DNA of 64,000 bases from an uncultured Clostridia bacterium. GTDB lineage: Bacteria; Bacillota; Clostridia; Christensenellales; UBA1242. The position numbers were made by a program, and so were the translations under genes. Location of the stretch: NCBI GenBank assembly GCA_944372365.1, contig CALVYP010000001.1, forward strand, positions 280,367 to 344,366. The letters are read 5' to 3'. Of this stretch, positions 40,370-54,400 are shown piece after piece. Under the pieces are notes generated by a model. The model saw only the letters and a list, made by a program, of their open reading frames with translations, ran no database searches and had not been told where the DNA came from. Position 1 is the first letter of the stretch. Each line of letters starts with the position of its first letter.

Positions 40370-41281
40370 ATGGAAAACTTAATAGTAGATTGCGATATAG
40401 GGGTTGACGATGCTGCTGCTGTGATAATGCTGCTCAAAAATCAAAAAAAAGCCAAAATTAGGCTTATAAGCACCATTGCAGGCAACAGCAAACTTTCTAA
40501 TGTGACAAACAACACAATTTTTGTTTTAAGAAATTTTGCGCCATACTGGATTCCTGTGGCAGTGGGCAGCGACAAGCCCTTGTTTGGCAAGCGTAATCTG
40601 GATGCAAGTGATGTGCATGGGGAAAGCGGCCTTGGTGGGTTGAAAGTTCCGCAGCAAGAGAAGCCAAAATTTGTGGAAGGCGAAGCTGAAGATGTTCTCT
40701 ACCAAAAGCTGATGAGCAATAAAAAAACCACTCTCGTTGCGATAGGCCCGCTCACAAATATTGCAAAATTGATACAAAAATATCCAAAAATTGCAAAAAA
40801 AATCAAAAAAATTGTAATTATGGGCGGGAGTATATCAGGGATTGGTAATGTAACGCCATATGCAGAATACAATTTTGCATGGGATGCGCAGGCGGCAAAA
40901 ATTGTTTTGCAAAGCGGAATAAAAATATATTTAAGTCCTATTGAAAATGCCAACAATATGCCGGTGACAGATGCCGATGTGCTTGAAAATTTAAAAGATG
41001 AAAAAAATCAAAAAATATTTAAGAAAATCTTCTTAAATTTAAAGGATGCCGGCTTGCCTTACGGATTTGCGTTGCATGATGCTTGTGCGGCGGCATATAT
41101 TTTAAAGCCCGCATTATTCAAGCAAATAAAATGCAATTTTATTGTCAACGATGATAAGAAGGATAAGCGCTGCGGACAATGCTTTTGCGAAATCAATAAT
41201 AAAGCAAAAAATTATGTAATTGTGCCAAAAAATTATGAAAAAATTAAAAAATATATATTAAAAACTACATTTGGGGGATAA
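40370..41281 (+). CDS. Inosine-uridine preferring nucleoside hydrolase family protein
   Basis: A 303-residue hydrolase that splits ribonucleosides into ribose and base using a calcium ion. The metal-binding N-terminus reads DCDIGVDDAAAV (7-18; family form DTDPGIDDA), so Cys8 and Ile10 replace Thr and Pro while the metal Asp residues stay. Other marks are VHGESGLGGL, VAIGPLTNIAKLIQKYP, IVIMGGSISGIGNVTPYAEYNFAWDAQAA and the C-terminal LHDACAAAYI (metal Asp). Ribokinase begins 4 bp downstream, so released ribose can be phosphorylated at once. Translation may be leaderless. Confidence 0.92.
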   Translation: MENLIVDCDIGVDDAAAVIMLLKNQKKAKIRLISTIAGNSKLSNVTNNTIFVLRNFAPYWIPVAVGSDKPLFGKRNLDASDVHGESGLGGLKVPQQEKPKFVEGEAEDVLYQKLMSNKKTTLVAIGPLTNIAKLIQKYPKIAKKIKKIVIMGGSISGIGNVTPYAEYNFAWDAQAAKIVLQSGIKIYLSPIENANNMPVTDADVLENLKDEKNQKIFKKIFLNLKDAGLPYGFALHDACAAAYILKPALFKQIKCNFIVNDDKKDKRCGQCFCEINNKAKNYVIVPKNYEKIKKYILKTTFGG

Positions 41282-41284
41282 ATT

Positions 41285-42169
41285 ATGAAAAAGGTAGGGG
41301 TTTTTGGAAGCATAAGCACAGACTTTGTTGCAACCACACAAGCGTTGCCGAACGATGGCGAAACCGTTGTGGGCGACAGCTTTTCAACTCAGTTTGGTGG
41401 CAAAGGTGCAAACAAGGCGGTGGCTCTTTCAAGGCTTGGCAAGCAGGTTGTAATGTTCGGAGCGGTTGGAGACGATGAATTTTCAAGACGCGCGCTTGCA
41501 AATTTGAAACAAGAAAAAGTTGATGTTAAATATGTTAAAAGGCTGCGCAGGCAAGTTGGCGGTATTGCAACAATATTTTCGTCTCAAAAAACCAACATGA
41601 TTGTGATGGTTCCCGGTGCAAACGGTGAAATTGATGAAAAATACTTAAAAAATGTTGAAAATGAGATAAAAAAATGCGATTGCATCGTCGCAGAGCTTGA
41701 AGTTCCGCAACAGGCGGTTCTGTTTTTATCGCAGCTTTGCAAAAAACACAACATAAAATTTGTGCTAAACCCATCGCCGATTATGAGATATAACAAAGAA
41801 TTGCTTAAAAATGCTGACTTGATTGTTGTAAACGAAACAGAAGTCAAAAAATTGCCCGGGTTTAAAAGTCAAAAGCAGATTTTAACCGAATATCAGGGTA
41901 GGCTTGTTTTAACCATGGGCAAACGCGGCGCGTATATATGTGATGACGGCGATGTTGTGCGCATTCCTGCGGTAGATGTTGCAGTGGTTGACACAACTGG
42001 CGCGGGTGATGCGTTTTTGGGCGGGCTGATTGATGCGATTTTAGAAGGTGCGAAACTTAAACCTGCCGTAGAATTTGCCAATGTTTGTGCGGCGCTTAAG
42101 ATATCAAAACTCGGTGCGCAAACAGGATTGCCAACAATAAGAGAGGTTAGAAAATTTTTACAGAACTAG
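41285..42169 (+). CDS. rbsK: Ribokinase
   Basis: A 294-residue PfkB-family sugar kinase, predicted to convert ribose to ribose-5-phosphate. Motifs are FGSISTDFVATTQALPNDGET, the substrate-binding FGGKGANKAVALSRLG (39-54), VNETEVKKL, LTMGKRGAY and the catalytic/anion-hole DTTGAGDAFLGGLI near 237. The GGKGAN motif and two-Gly start fit ribokinase rather than fructokinase. It is cotranscribed with the nucleoside hydrolase, giving a short ribonucleoside salvage pathway. AGGGG-type sequence precedes the ATG. A strong terminator follows. Confidence 0.92.
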   Translation: MKKVGVFGSISTDFVATTQALPNDGETVVGDSFSTQFGGKGANKAVALSRLGKQVVMFGAVGDDEFSRRALANLKQEKVDVKYVKRLRRQVGGIATIFSSQKTNMIVMVPGANGEIDEKYLKNVENEIKKCDCIVAELEVPQQAVLFLSQLCKKHNIKFVLNPSPIMRYNKELLKNADLIVVNETEVKKLPGFKSQKQILTEYQGRLVLTMGKRGAYICDDGDVVRIPAVDVAVVDTTGAGDAFLGGLIDAILEGAKLKPAVEFANVCAALKISKLGAQTGLPTIREVRKFLQN

Positions 42170-42187
42170 AATTTTTAAGAAATCAAG

Positions 42188-42213
42188 TTGCAGCCGTGGC
42201 TGCAATTTTTTAT
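42188..42213 (+). terminator. Intrinsic terminator after rbsK
   Basis: Stem TTGCAGC/GCTGCAA (42188-42194 with 42199-42205), CGTG loop and T-run. Confidence 0.88.
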
Positions 42214-42392
42214 ATTTTTTTAATAATTTCGTAAAAATCAGCAAAAAATCGCAAAAAAATTAAAAAAATGATAAAAAAAGCGTAAATTATCAAAAATTTG
42301 CAAAATAAAAAAGCATTTATGGCGGTTATTTTTAAAGCGATTTCGCACACTAGGTGTATTAAAAAATTATATATAAAGCGCTTAAAAATGTT

Positions 42393-42460
42393 TTGTTAAA
42401 AACTTTGTAATGTGCTATACTTTTATTTGTAAAGATGTCGAATTATGGCATTTTGTCGAC
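42393..42460 (+). promoter_or_regulatory. Promoter of the giant surface-protein gene with 0A-box-like sites
   Basis: TTGTTA (42393-42398), 17 bp and TATACT (42416-42421) predict a start near 42428. Downstream lie TGTCGAA (42436-42442), a perfect Spo0A heptamer, and a palindrome TTGTCGACAA (42453-42462) containing a one-mismatch core. Sites just after the start would suit repression, as at B. subtilis abrB. The remaining AT-rich gap (42214-42392) shows nothing else. Confidence 0.6.
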
Positions 42461-42481
42461 AAGCATTAAAAGGGGTTGTTT

Positions 42482-45400
42482 ATGACAAAGTCTAAAAAAT
42501 TCTTAAACATATTTTTGGCAGTAGCGTTTGCGCTGCTCACATGCGGAATGGCGCTTGCGGTGATGCTGCCGTCGCTGTCAACTTCAAAAGTCGATCGACA
42601 GGTGTATGCCGATGGCGACAGCACTTTGTCATCAATGAAGACCACAACTTACGGTGGCCAAACTTTCTATCAAATTGAAAACGCCGATCAATTGACGGCG
42701 CTTGCTTGGTCAATCTCTGTTGAAGGCAACGCCACATGGGCAAGCCGAAACTTTGAACTTACAAAAGACGTTGACATTCAGCTGGCTGGCTTAAACGGCA
42801 GTGCGATTTGGACGCCTATCGGAACAAACAGCAACCCATTCAAAGGCAAGTTTAACGGAAACGGCCACACGGTTTCGGGCATTGTCACAGGCTTTGAAGG
42901 CTCGGCAGACGATAACCTTGGCTTGTTTGGTAGGGTTGAGGGGACGTCATCATCCCCAGCCATGATTTACGACATTGTTATTGACGACTTTGCTTTTGCT
43001 GATTACAGCTCCTATCCAGATCTTGCAGGCAGGCTTGCGGGTTACATAGCAAACGCAGTGCTTGTTGATGTTTATGATTATAGTTTTGCTATGGGCGACA
43101 CCGACCCATCTAGGCCACTTAAAACCATTGGAACGGTTGGCGCAAATGTCAAATACTACACCGGCGGAACATTCACTGCAAATGGCACTACATATGTTTC
43201 TGGAACAAACTTTGATGCAACCCATGGTGGGCAAATTTCTGACGGCAGGCAGTTTGACTGGTCGAATTCAAGCGGAATCACACATGCAGGATATTCGCTT
43301 TATGTAAAAGCTGCCGATGCAAGCGTTGCAAAGATATATGCAAAGGGCGATTCAAACAAAACCAACATCGCACCTTACAAAATTGCAATCACAACATCTG
43401 GCTCAACCGCAACAGCACTTACAGTTTATTCAGCAAACTATTTCAACGAGCTTCCACAAGAAAATGAAGCAAAAGCGGCAAACGGACAGCCTGTTATCGA
43501 GCCTGTTGTGGGCAAAAAACTTTCGGGCTGGACGCTTAGCGGTGCCAGCGGAAGCTACACAAAAATTTCAGAGATCAACACCACATCATTTGCTTCTTCA
43601 AACAAATATGTTCAAGCTGATTTTACCGATAAAACCTACACAATCGCGGTTATGCGCAGCAGCGGCACAGGTTCTTGGGCTTCACTTGGCTCGGTGAGAT
43701 TGCAAGCAAACGACACATGGGCAAATGCGGTTACAAAAATTGAAGCTTTAAGAGCGGGCTACTTTTTGACCGACTTATATAAAGAATTAACTAATTCAAC
43801 ACACTATTATACTAATAGTATATCATATAACGACAACTGGGATGTTGTTCACAACAAAAACTATCCAAACGGCTTGAGATTAAACGATTGGGCAGAGTCA
43901 AACATCACTCTTTATTCAACTTGGGTTGGAAGGGTTTCCAACGCAAACATCAACTTTGTAAACACAAATGATGATGGCGCAAAACTTGACTCAATGACAA
44001 ACCTTGCCATTGCATACACTAATGGTGAGCCTGTAAATTCGCCAGACCTAGCGCTTACAACCACAGGCGAATTGGGCAAATATACATTTAGGGCTGTGGC
44101 AGATCAAAACTTGACATTCACATTCAAGCTTCCAGCAGGCTATGAGGCAACTCAGCCAAGTGCCAGCGGCGGAGCAACCGCAACTTTAACTGGCGGCGCT
44201 GACGGAAACTACACAATCTCAATCAGCGGGCTTACTTCAAGTGGCGGCACAATAACAATTCCTATCCAAAGAAAAACCATAACCTTAAATGTTTCGGCTG
44301 CAAACTTTACTCTTTCGCTTTCTGGAAACACATCGCACACCAAAATTTCTGGCAGCACAATCACAACCAAGATTGAAGAAAGCTTTAACATTATTGCAAC
44401 CCCAGCAAAAGGCTATGAATACAGCAGCCATAGCGTGACCGATCAATTTACAACCGTTGGCACTCCATCAGTTGCTTCCAACGATGTTGTAACATTCCCA
44501 GTTACGGTTAACACTTTCGTCTCGTCTCAAACACTTACAATCACAGCCAAAGCAAAGGCGTTTACAATCATTTTAGATTATGATGCAAGTGTGTATGCAT
44601 CAGGCGTGCAGCTTCCACAAGTAAGCATTTCAACGGGCAGCTCACAAACAGTAACCGCAACTGGCGATAATAGATGGGATAATTTAACTCCAACAAACCT
44701 GGTGACAATCAAAACGCAGGGCAATGCATATTTCATGCCAGGTGTTGTAACCTTAACAACCAACCCTGATGGCACTCTTTCAGGTGGAAATGGCGATTAT
44801 CAAATTCAGCCAGTTGGGGATGCAGAAACCATTCCAGGTGGGGCAGTGTTTAACATTAGAGTAACATATGCTAAACGCCAATACACAGCCACCTATGGCG
44901 GTAGGTTTGCAACAATAAGCGGCGAAGGAACAAGCTCGGCGGCAGAAAATTTCACTGCAATCAAAGATGTAAACGGCACTGAGCTTACGGATTACAACAA
45001 GGTGATCACAATCACACCATCGCACACAACCTATTCTTTTGGTGATAAAATCACATTGTCATATAACATAGTTTCCGACTATTACGAATTTGTTGGCTGG
45101 TATTATTCAACTGGCGAGTATATCTCAAATCAAAATAATGCCCAAATCACGGCAGGCACATCAAATGTGACGGTGTATGCTGTCGTTCGCGGCAAAACTG
45201 CAACTTTCACTGTTTCAACTGGCAATTTAATTGAAAACTATGACGGCGTAGAGAATGCGACACACACAAGCACTCTTGCGCTTAGCACACCTAATGTAAC
45301 GCAGCTTTCATTCACATATTCAAGCCCAGACAGCGGGGCAGTATCTTTCAGTGTTGAAGATGGCTACACTGGCGGAAGATACATTCTTTCAAATGCAGCC

Positions 45401-48400
45401 AATGCTTCTGCTGCTTACGCCGCATGGAAGGCCGGCACAGCATATCTTTTAACAACCACAGCCAACAGCGTTTCAGGCTATAAATCTTTCACATTGGAAA
45501 GTGGCGACAGCGTTGAAAGCGTGTTCTTTGACCACAGTGGCTGGAAGCTTTATCCGATTGTAACGCAGCGCACAATTTCAATTGTGGCTTCTGCTGGCGA
45601 AGGCGGAGTTGTTGCTGACAGCGGTGCAACCAGTGCTAGAAACTATTATTTCGGCGGCGAAGGTTTTGACATAACCTATGCAATAAACGCGTTTACAAAA
45701 ACAGGCTACACACCAACAGGCTGGACATTTACTGTTGGCGGAACGCAAAACATATATGACAACAGCATCGTCTCTGGCGATAGATATTTGATTGATTTCA
45801 CTGATTATAGTTCAATAACCAGCTATTTAGGCAAAACAATCACTTTAAGCAGAACTTACACAGCAAACACCTACAAACTTTACTTTAACCAAAATGCTGG
45901 CGAAACCTTGGCAACGGAAGGGCTTTTGCATGACGCAACCGGCTACTACAAAAATGTGGTGTTCGATCAACAGATTGGCTCTCTTCCAACAATCACAAAG
46001 CAGGGCTATCAATTTGTAAGCTGGGGCGTAAGCGCAAGCGATGTTTACAAAACAGCAGACGACACAACCTTAAACGCACAATGGAATACATTGTCTTATA
46101 CCGTTCGCATTGATTTCAACGGCGGAAATGTTTCTGGGGCAACCTATCAAAATGTAACTGTGGCCTATGATGGCTCTATTGGCACATTTGGTGATTACAC
46201 CGAAAATGGGCTTGCCACTTTGGCCGGGTTAGTGCAGAGGAAAGGCTTCACCTTTGACGCATGGCACTATATGATTCCAAGCGTTACTGCCGACGGCACA
46301 ACCTATGAATATGGCAAAGAAGTCAGCGATAACGATGTGCTTAACTCAACCACATTCCCAAAAGCAAACTTTGCTTCAACAACCAATCCAGTAATTTTCA
46401 TTTACGCTGGCTGGACATTTGATTCAAGTGCTTACTCGGCAACCGTTGGCGATGTAAACACAACCTACAACGCAAGCAATGTTCAGTTTAATGTGTCTGT
46501 CAACGCAAAGGGCAGCAACTATTCTCTCACTGCTTCACAATCAAACCTGCCAACCAACGCGGGCGTTACAATTTCAAGCTTTATGTGGCAGTATAACGGC
46601 AGCGCATTTTCAGGCACTGCACACACCTATGGCCCAGAGATTAAAAATGTTTCGCAAAGCGGAACTTATGAAGTAACTTTCACACTCACAGACACATCTT
46701 CAATCAATGTGGAAGGCATTGCGCCTCAGCCTTTGTCAATCTCTGCAAGCACAGAGGTTACAATTAACAAGGCGACAATAAATGTTTCTATGGGCGACGA
46801 AGGAAACGAATATTTTGTAATTTGGCAAAATTGGCTTAGCCTTCTTGATGATGTAATTGATAATTTTGCCGATGAAGATGGCATATTGGCCGCACTTGCT
46901 TCATCAAGCAATTACGAAGAGTTTGAACAATGGATGACAGAAAACGGATATAGAGAAAGCGGCACAATTGTACAATTCTTATCAGTTAAAATACCATTGA
47001 TGTATTTAGTGGTGAATGAAAATTACAAGGATGTTATAATAAATGCTTATCAAACCGTTGGAAGTGACATTTCAAGTTTCTATGACGCGGCTACTTACGA
47101 ATATGTAAACACAAACTTTGCTTCAGTTGAGGCTTTCACAAATTGGAAGTCTTCAAACTTGTCAAGCAATGAGGGTCTGCTGTTCGTAATGTCATTAACA
47201 GCAGTCCAAATGTTAAGCAAAACTTATGATGGAACAGCGGCATTTAGTAGCGTTACATTGTATGAAGGCAATAGTTTGGTTTCGCTTGGTGATGAGCATT
47301 ATTTTGTAACGTATAATGATGGGAACACCCAATTTGAACTGCAAACCGAAACTGGCGTTTATGATCTTGCAATTGAAGTTGTAAGTGAAGTTGGCGAATT
47401 AGATGCTAACAATTTTACTAATTTGATTATATATGACGGAAAATACTATGTTCCAACGGCTTATCAAGATGGTTTAATTGGAAAATACATCTTCCCAGGG
47501 CTTACAACTCTTACAATGACAGAAACCACTGGCATTGAAAGAAGTAACCCTTACACCTTTGAACTTAGCGCAGAGTATACTTACACTGATGAGTTAACCC
47601 AAATTGTTGCCGAGGTTTCAACCTCTTCCGGCGCAGCAGGCGTTTACTCATTCTTAAACGGCAACCTTTCAGTAACATCTTTCCGCGCTTATGTAGATGA
47701 TACAAATTACTTCACAGTTGAAAATCAAGACGGCACATTTGTTGTAACCGGCGCGCCTTCTGGCATGCAGACGACAGACCTTAACCTTGACAACATTTTG
47801 CTTTACATTGACGGCGAATTTGAAATTCAAGAAGTTAAGTCAACCACAATGGTTACTCTTGGCTCGCAGGCAATTTCAGCAAACTCAGAGCGCAACGGCT
47901 TGACGGTTTCAAACATCAGCGAAGCTAGCGGCTACAACATCTCGGTGGCTTCTGTTAAGGTGGAAATCGACGGCAGTGCAGAAACAATTTCAATCTCGGC
48001 TGGCAAAGAAGTTTACTATTCACAAAACGGAACTTTCGTGTTCCAGCTTATTGGCAATGGCACATCAGCGCCTAGGCTTTATGCAACCAAGTATGTTAAA
48101 ACCGCAAAAGTTTCGGTTAAATCACTCACTCCGGTTGCAAACAGACACTTGCTTTCAATTGAAAGGTGGCAAGAAGGCAGCACATATTTAGAAACCTTGC
48201 TTTCAAGTGCAAATGCGTTTGCTTCAAGCACGCAAAAAACTCTTACAATCAACGCTTCTGGCAGTGGCGACACATTGCAATTTGTTGCAATCTACTCAGA
48301 CGCAACTTATGTTACCGTTTCATCTGTCAAGGATGACGGCAGCAACGCAGGCCTTGCAAGCGGCAACGAGTTTGTAAACTTTGCTGACACAGCATACAAA

Positions 48401-51400
48401 GTTTCAAACACAGCAGCTTCTGCTTACACTCTCACCGAGTGGACATCAGCGCAAAATGCAACGGTTGGCGAAGACGGCACGGTTGCGTTTACAACTCAAG
48501 CACCAAAAACATCGCTTGTGGCTCATTACAGCCTTGCAGCACCAACAGGAAGCGTTAGCGCGGTAGACCAACCTGCAAGCAAAGACGGGCTTAGCGCAGC
48601 CAGCCTTGTTTCAAACATCTCTCTTACAAACCGCGGCGATGCAATCACATATTCTTATAAGTGGTTTAGACTTGTTGACGGAGAATATCAAGAAGTTTCA
48701 ACCATAGTTTCAACCATTGCAGGCAATGGCACTTATGCAGTTGAAGTTACTGCAAGCCAAAACGGCTATGATTCTGTAACTTCTCAAAAGCTTGACTTCG
48801 AGATTGAATTCAACAAGGTTGACATCACAATTTCAACCGCTGCAACCGCTGACAAAACCTACAACAACGAAGACTTTGCAAACAGCTTTACCATTGACTA
48901 CACTGTTGGCAGCGACTCTCAATCTATGACCGTTAAGCAAGCGCTTAACAACAATGCGGTGGCTGACGGCAACAAACTTATCATCACATCTTTGCAAAAA
49001 GATGGCGAAAATGTTGTGGCAATCAAAGATGCCGGAACATATACTCTTTCATTCAGTCTGTTTAACTATGCAGGAAACGCCTACAACCCACAAAACATCT
49101 ACAACCTTAAAGGCACACAAACAATCGAAATCACGGTTGGGGCATATCACAAAACCATAACCAAACAAGAAGGTTCGTTCTCAAAACAATATGGCGCTTC
49201 TGAGCCAAGCCTATCGCGCACAATCGACGGCGTGAATGGCGAGAAAATCAGCGTAACATTCACAAGAGAGCTAGGCGAAGCGATTGGCTCTTATGCTATT
49301 GAAAGCGTAACCGCATCTGGCAGTGCTGCAACAAACTACATTCTCACTGTTCCAGGCAATAATAACTGGTTTACCATCACTGCAAGAACGGGACTTGTGC
49401 TTAGCGCAGACCTTAGCGGCAGTGTAACCCATGTTTACAACAACGCCCCGTCCACAGGCATTGCAGTGGAATATGACCAAGCATCAAACGGCTTTAATCT
49501 TACCGTTCAAGGCACAGGCGAGTGGCTTGGCACGCTCAGTCTCAGTAATTTTAGAGAAACATCAACCGACGGGCTTTCCAGAACAGTGAATGCATTTGAC
49601 GGCATGTTGGACGGCCTTACATTCACAGTTAACGGCACAGAAGATGTTGGCTCGTATGGGCTTAAAGTTACTGGCACTTCAACGGTGTCGGGCGCAACAT
49701 TCTCAATCAATGTAAACTCAACTGGCAGAGTTGTGATCAGCGCACTTAGCGTGGAACTTTCACAGCAGCAAGCACAAATCACCAAGGTGTATGGCGATCC
49801 AGACGTGCTTACTAAAGAAGTTGAAATTGCTCAAACTGGCGAAAAATTGTCGGTTACTTTCACAAGAGCAGCTGGCGAAAATGTTGGAACTTACAAACTT
49901 ACAGTTGATTCTTGGACGGACGACAACTATGTGATTTCAGTGCCAGAGCAAAACGATTGGTTTACAATTGAAGCGATTGATGACCTTGTTATTCAAGCCA
50001 CAATCACAGAAGATTATTCGCGCGAATACAATGCAACTGCTCCTGATTCGGCAGTGAGCGCAGATTTTGTAAACGGCAAGTGGCAACTTACTGTAAAAAG
50101 CGGCTCTAACACTTGGAAAACCTTTGTTTTAAGTGGTTTTAAAGAGATCAGCGAAGAAAAATCTATCAACCGCACAATCACTCCAAATGCGACAACACTT
50201 TCTGGCATGAGCTTTACCATCGCTTCGGCCGCTAAACATGTTGGCGAATATTCTATCACGGCTTCAAAAAACGGTGAAAACAAAAACTATGTAGGCATCG
50301 AACTGCTTGGTGCAGAAGGCTGCATTGAAATCACAAAGGCAACAATCACCATTGTTCAAAGTGATATTCAGCAGTCAAGCAAAACCTACGGCAGCCCAGA
50401 TCCAAAAATGCTTTGGGATGTTGCAGGCGCAGGCGAAACGGTTAGCATTCTCTTCACAAGAGAAGAAGGCGAAAATGTTGGCTCATACGACATAGTTAAA
50501 GCCGAAATTCAAGATGAAGATCTTGTTGGAAACTACGACGTTGTGATTTCAAACAATGTAATTTTCACAATCAACGCATATGAAGGCTTGCAAATCAGCG
50601 CAACGCCAGAAAAAACATCAATCGAATTCACATACAACAACAACGCTCCAACAATTTCTCTTGAATATGTCAATGCTTCATCTTACAAACTTGTAATCAA
50701 GATGGGCAGCGAAACCGAAGAAATTTTGCTTACACGCTTTACCGAAAAATTTGACACCGACAAGCCAATGAGCGCTGTAACAATCAGCACATTAAACGGC
50801 ATCACATTTAAAATTGATAAAGCAAGCAAGAATGTTGGCACTTACAACATTGTTGCATCTGGCACAAATTCAAACTATCCAGGTGGATTTGTGTTTGCAT
50901 CAAATGTCAATGTATCTTTAAAGATCTCTCAAGCCGAGCTTATCATCAACGAATCCACTCCATTGTTTACAAAAACATATGGTGACGACGATGGCAGCTT
51001 GAGAACTCAGATTCACAGCACGCTTGGTGAAGATGTTGATGTTTCATTCAGCAGAAACACAGCAAACACGCCAGCCGGTGAAAAAATTGGCACTCACGCA
51101 CTCACAAGCGCGTTTGCACTAAACAGCAACTACAAGGCAACTTTGCAAAGCGCAAGCCTTCAAATTGTTGCAAGGCAAGGGCTTGTGTTAAGCGCCACAG
51201 TAAGTGGAACTGTTTCACACACCTACGACGCAAACAAACCAACAACAATCACGGCTTCATATTTAAAAGGCCAAAACTACATCACTCTTACAATTTCAAA
51301 TGGTGGTAATGAGTGGGGAAAAATCAGGCTTTCAAATCTCACCGAAACCGCAACTGATTACACCAAATCACCAGAATTATATGACGGCATGCTTGACGGC

Positions 51401-54400
51401 TTGACATTCTCTATCGTTGATGACAAGGATCAGCTTCCAAATGTTGGCGAGTATACTTTGTCTGTAAGTGGAAAAACCACCGACTCGCAAGCAACTTTTG
51501 AATTAACAAACCCTTCATTCAATGTTTTGGAAATCACGCCAAAAGACATTGTGCTTACAGAAGAAAATGCAACCATACGAAAAACTTACGGCACGGCAGA
51601 TGCTTCACCTCTTCAAATTACTATTCATGACGACCAAACAAACGAAGATGTGGCAATCACTGTTATAAGAGAGCCAGGTGAGGACGTTGGGAAATATAAA
51701 TTGCTTAAAGCAACGTCCAACAACCCTAACTATACCGCAGTTTTAAATGGCACGCCAGAATGGTTTATCATCGACGCTGTTGGTAATCTTAAGCTTTCTG
51801 TAACAATTTCTGGCTCAATCGAGCAAGTTTACAATGCCAAAGCTCTCGATGCCACAGTTACACAAACCTTTGATCCACAAACAAACACTTGGACAATCGC
51901 TGTAACAAGAGACGGCGAAACTTTTGGCACATTCACGCTTTCAAGCTTCATTGAAAACAACGGCACGGACATTATTGATCGCGAAATAACTCCAACCGAA
52001 AACACGCTTAAAGGCCTTGTGTTTGCGCTTGTAAATCCTTCAAAGAACGTAGGCAACTACACAATCACCTTGGCAGGCAAGAACGACAACTATGCATCAG
52101 TTGTTTTAGTTGACGGAGGTGATTGCGTTGCAATCACAAAAGCAACAATCCCGCTCAACGCTTCTGAGGCGTCATTCGAAAAAGTTTATGGCGCTGACGA
52201 TCCATTGCTTGAAAAAACCATTCAAGGCGCTGGTGAAGATGTTGTTTTAAGCTTCACAAGAGCGGAAGGCGAAAATGTTGGCTCATACAACATTGAAAGT
52301 ATTGTTGTAAAAGATCCAACAAATGCGACAAACTATAACGAAATAACCATTCCACAAGGCGCTAAATTTACAATCAAGGCATATGAAGGCTTGCAAATCA
52401 GCGCAACGCCAAGCCAAACACATGTTAAGCTTCCCTACAACGCAACCGCTCCAACAATTCAAAAAGTGTTTGAAAGCGGCGCGTTTAAACTTGTAATTTC
52501 AAATGGTGACGACAATGTTGAAATTTCGCTTTCAGCAATTCAAGAGATGTTTACAAACAAATATGAAGGCAATTTCGACGACAGCCCACTCACCATAACC
52601 CAGCTTAGCGAAAGCGTTTTAAGCGGAATTGAATTTTCTCTTAAAAATATACAAGCTGGTGTTGGCACATATCAAATTGAAGTTTCATGCACAAACGCTA
52701 ACTATCCAGGTGGCTTTGTGTTTGCAAACAGCGCAACAGTTAAATTAGAGATCACTAAAGCAACACTTGAAATCGATGCAAATGACTATCCAGGCGGATT
52801 GTTCTCAAAAACATATGGCTCTGCAGATCCAAAACTTAACTACACATTTGAAGGGTTTGGCAACGACGAAGTTGAAGTAACCTTTGCAAGAGAAGGCGCT
52901 GGAACAGCTGCTGGCGAAGCGGTTGGCCCTTACGATCTTCTTTCTCCAACCACAACAAACCCTAACTATAAAGTTGCAATCAATCCGGCTTCTGACAACA
53001 ATTTGTTTGTGATCACCGCTTTGGAAGGATTGTTGCTTAGGGGAACTCTTTCAGGCGATGCAGTAAGCAAAGCTTACAACGGCGTTGCACTTGCATCAGA
53101 TATTACTGTAGAATGGAATGAAGAATCTAAAAACTTTACTTTAACCGTTAAATATACAAACGGCACAACCTTTGCAACATTTATTTTAGGCGATTTCACC
53201 GAATACAACACCAACGATGCAAACCCATTAGATAAGCCTCTTACCAGCGCGCTTACAAGTGCGATACTTAATGGATTTACATTCACAGTGCAAGCGGCAG
53301 ACAAAAATGTTGGCGTTTACACGATTGTTGCAAGCGGCAAAACAGAGGCTCACACAAGCTTTGCATTTAAAAACAACACGCAACTGCTTACAATCACACC
53401 TTACAAAATCACGCTTGATGCAAGCGACGCAAGCTTTGAAAAATATTACGGCACAGCCGATGCAACTGCATTTACAAGCGGGCTTACCAAACAGATTGCA
53501 GGTGTGGGAGACGAAACAATTTCAGTAACCTTTGCAAGAGAATTGGGTGAAAATGTTGGCCCTTATGCAATCAGCAACCCACAATACAGCGATAAAAACT
53601 ATGAAATCTCTCTTGCCGAAGGCGAAACAAACTGGTTTACAATCAAAGCCATTGATGACCTTGCGCTTAACGCAACAGTCTCTGGCACAGTAAGCCATGA
53701 GTTTATCAACGAAATTCCAACTGCAAGCCTTTCATACAACGGCAGCAACTGGATCATCACAATTTCAAGTGATTCTGGCGATTGGGGAACGCTCACTCTC
53801 ACAAACTTCACCGAAGTTAGAACAGGCGGCACGCCTTTCACCAACGAAGTTGGCTTAAAGATTGATGGCTCAACCTTAAATGGTTTGGTGATTGGCATTC
53901 AAAATGCAGCAGCAACTGCTGACGACTATGACCTTACAATCACCACTCAGTTAAACAATGCAAACTATCCAGCAAAATTTGCATTCACATCTGGCCATGA
54001 AGGCGCAGTAAAAATCACAAAAGCAACCTTCACAGTAAGCCAAGATGATGCCGACTTCTCGTCAATGTATGGCAGCGATGAAAGCAAGAAAAACACATTT
54101 ACAAGAGAAGTTACCGACAAATTTGGATATCAATTTGAAATCACTTTCACAAGAACAGCTGGCAAGGATGTTGGCGAATATCAAATTTTGAGTGCAACAA
54201 CCAACAGCGACAACTACACTCAAATCAACGTTCCTACACCAAACAAGTGGTATCAAGTTAAACCTGTTGAAACCTTAACGCTGACGGGCACAACCGATAA
54301 AACGCAGGTGGAGCTCACTTATTCAGCAAAAGATGTTTCACTTTCACTTGATTTTGTTGAAGGGAAGTGGGTGATCACAGTTTCAAACGGCACAACCGAT

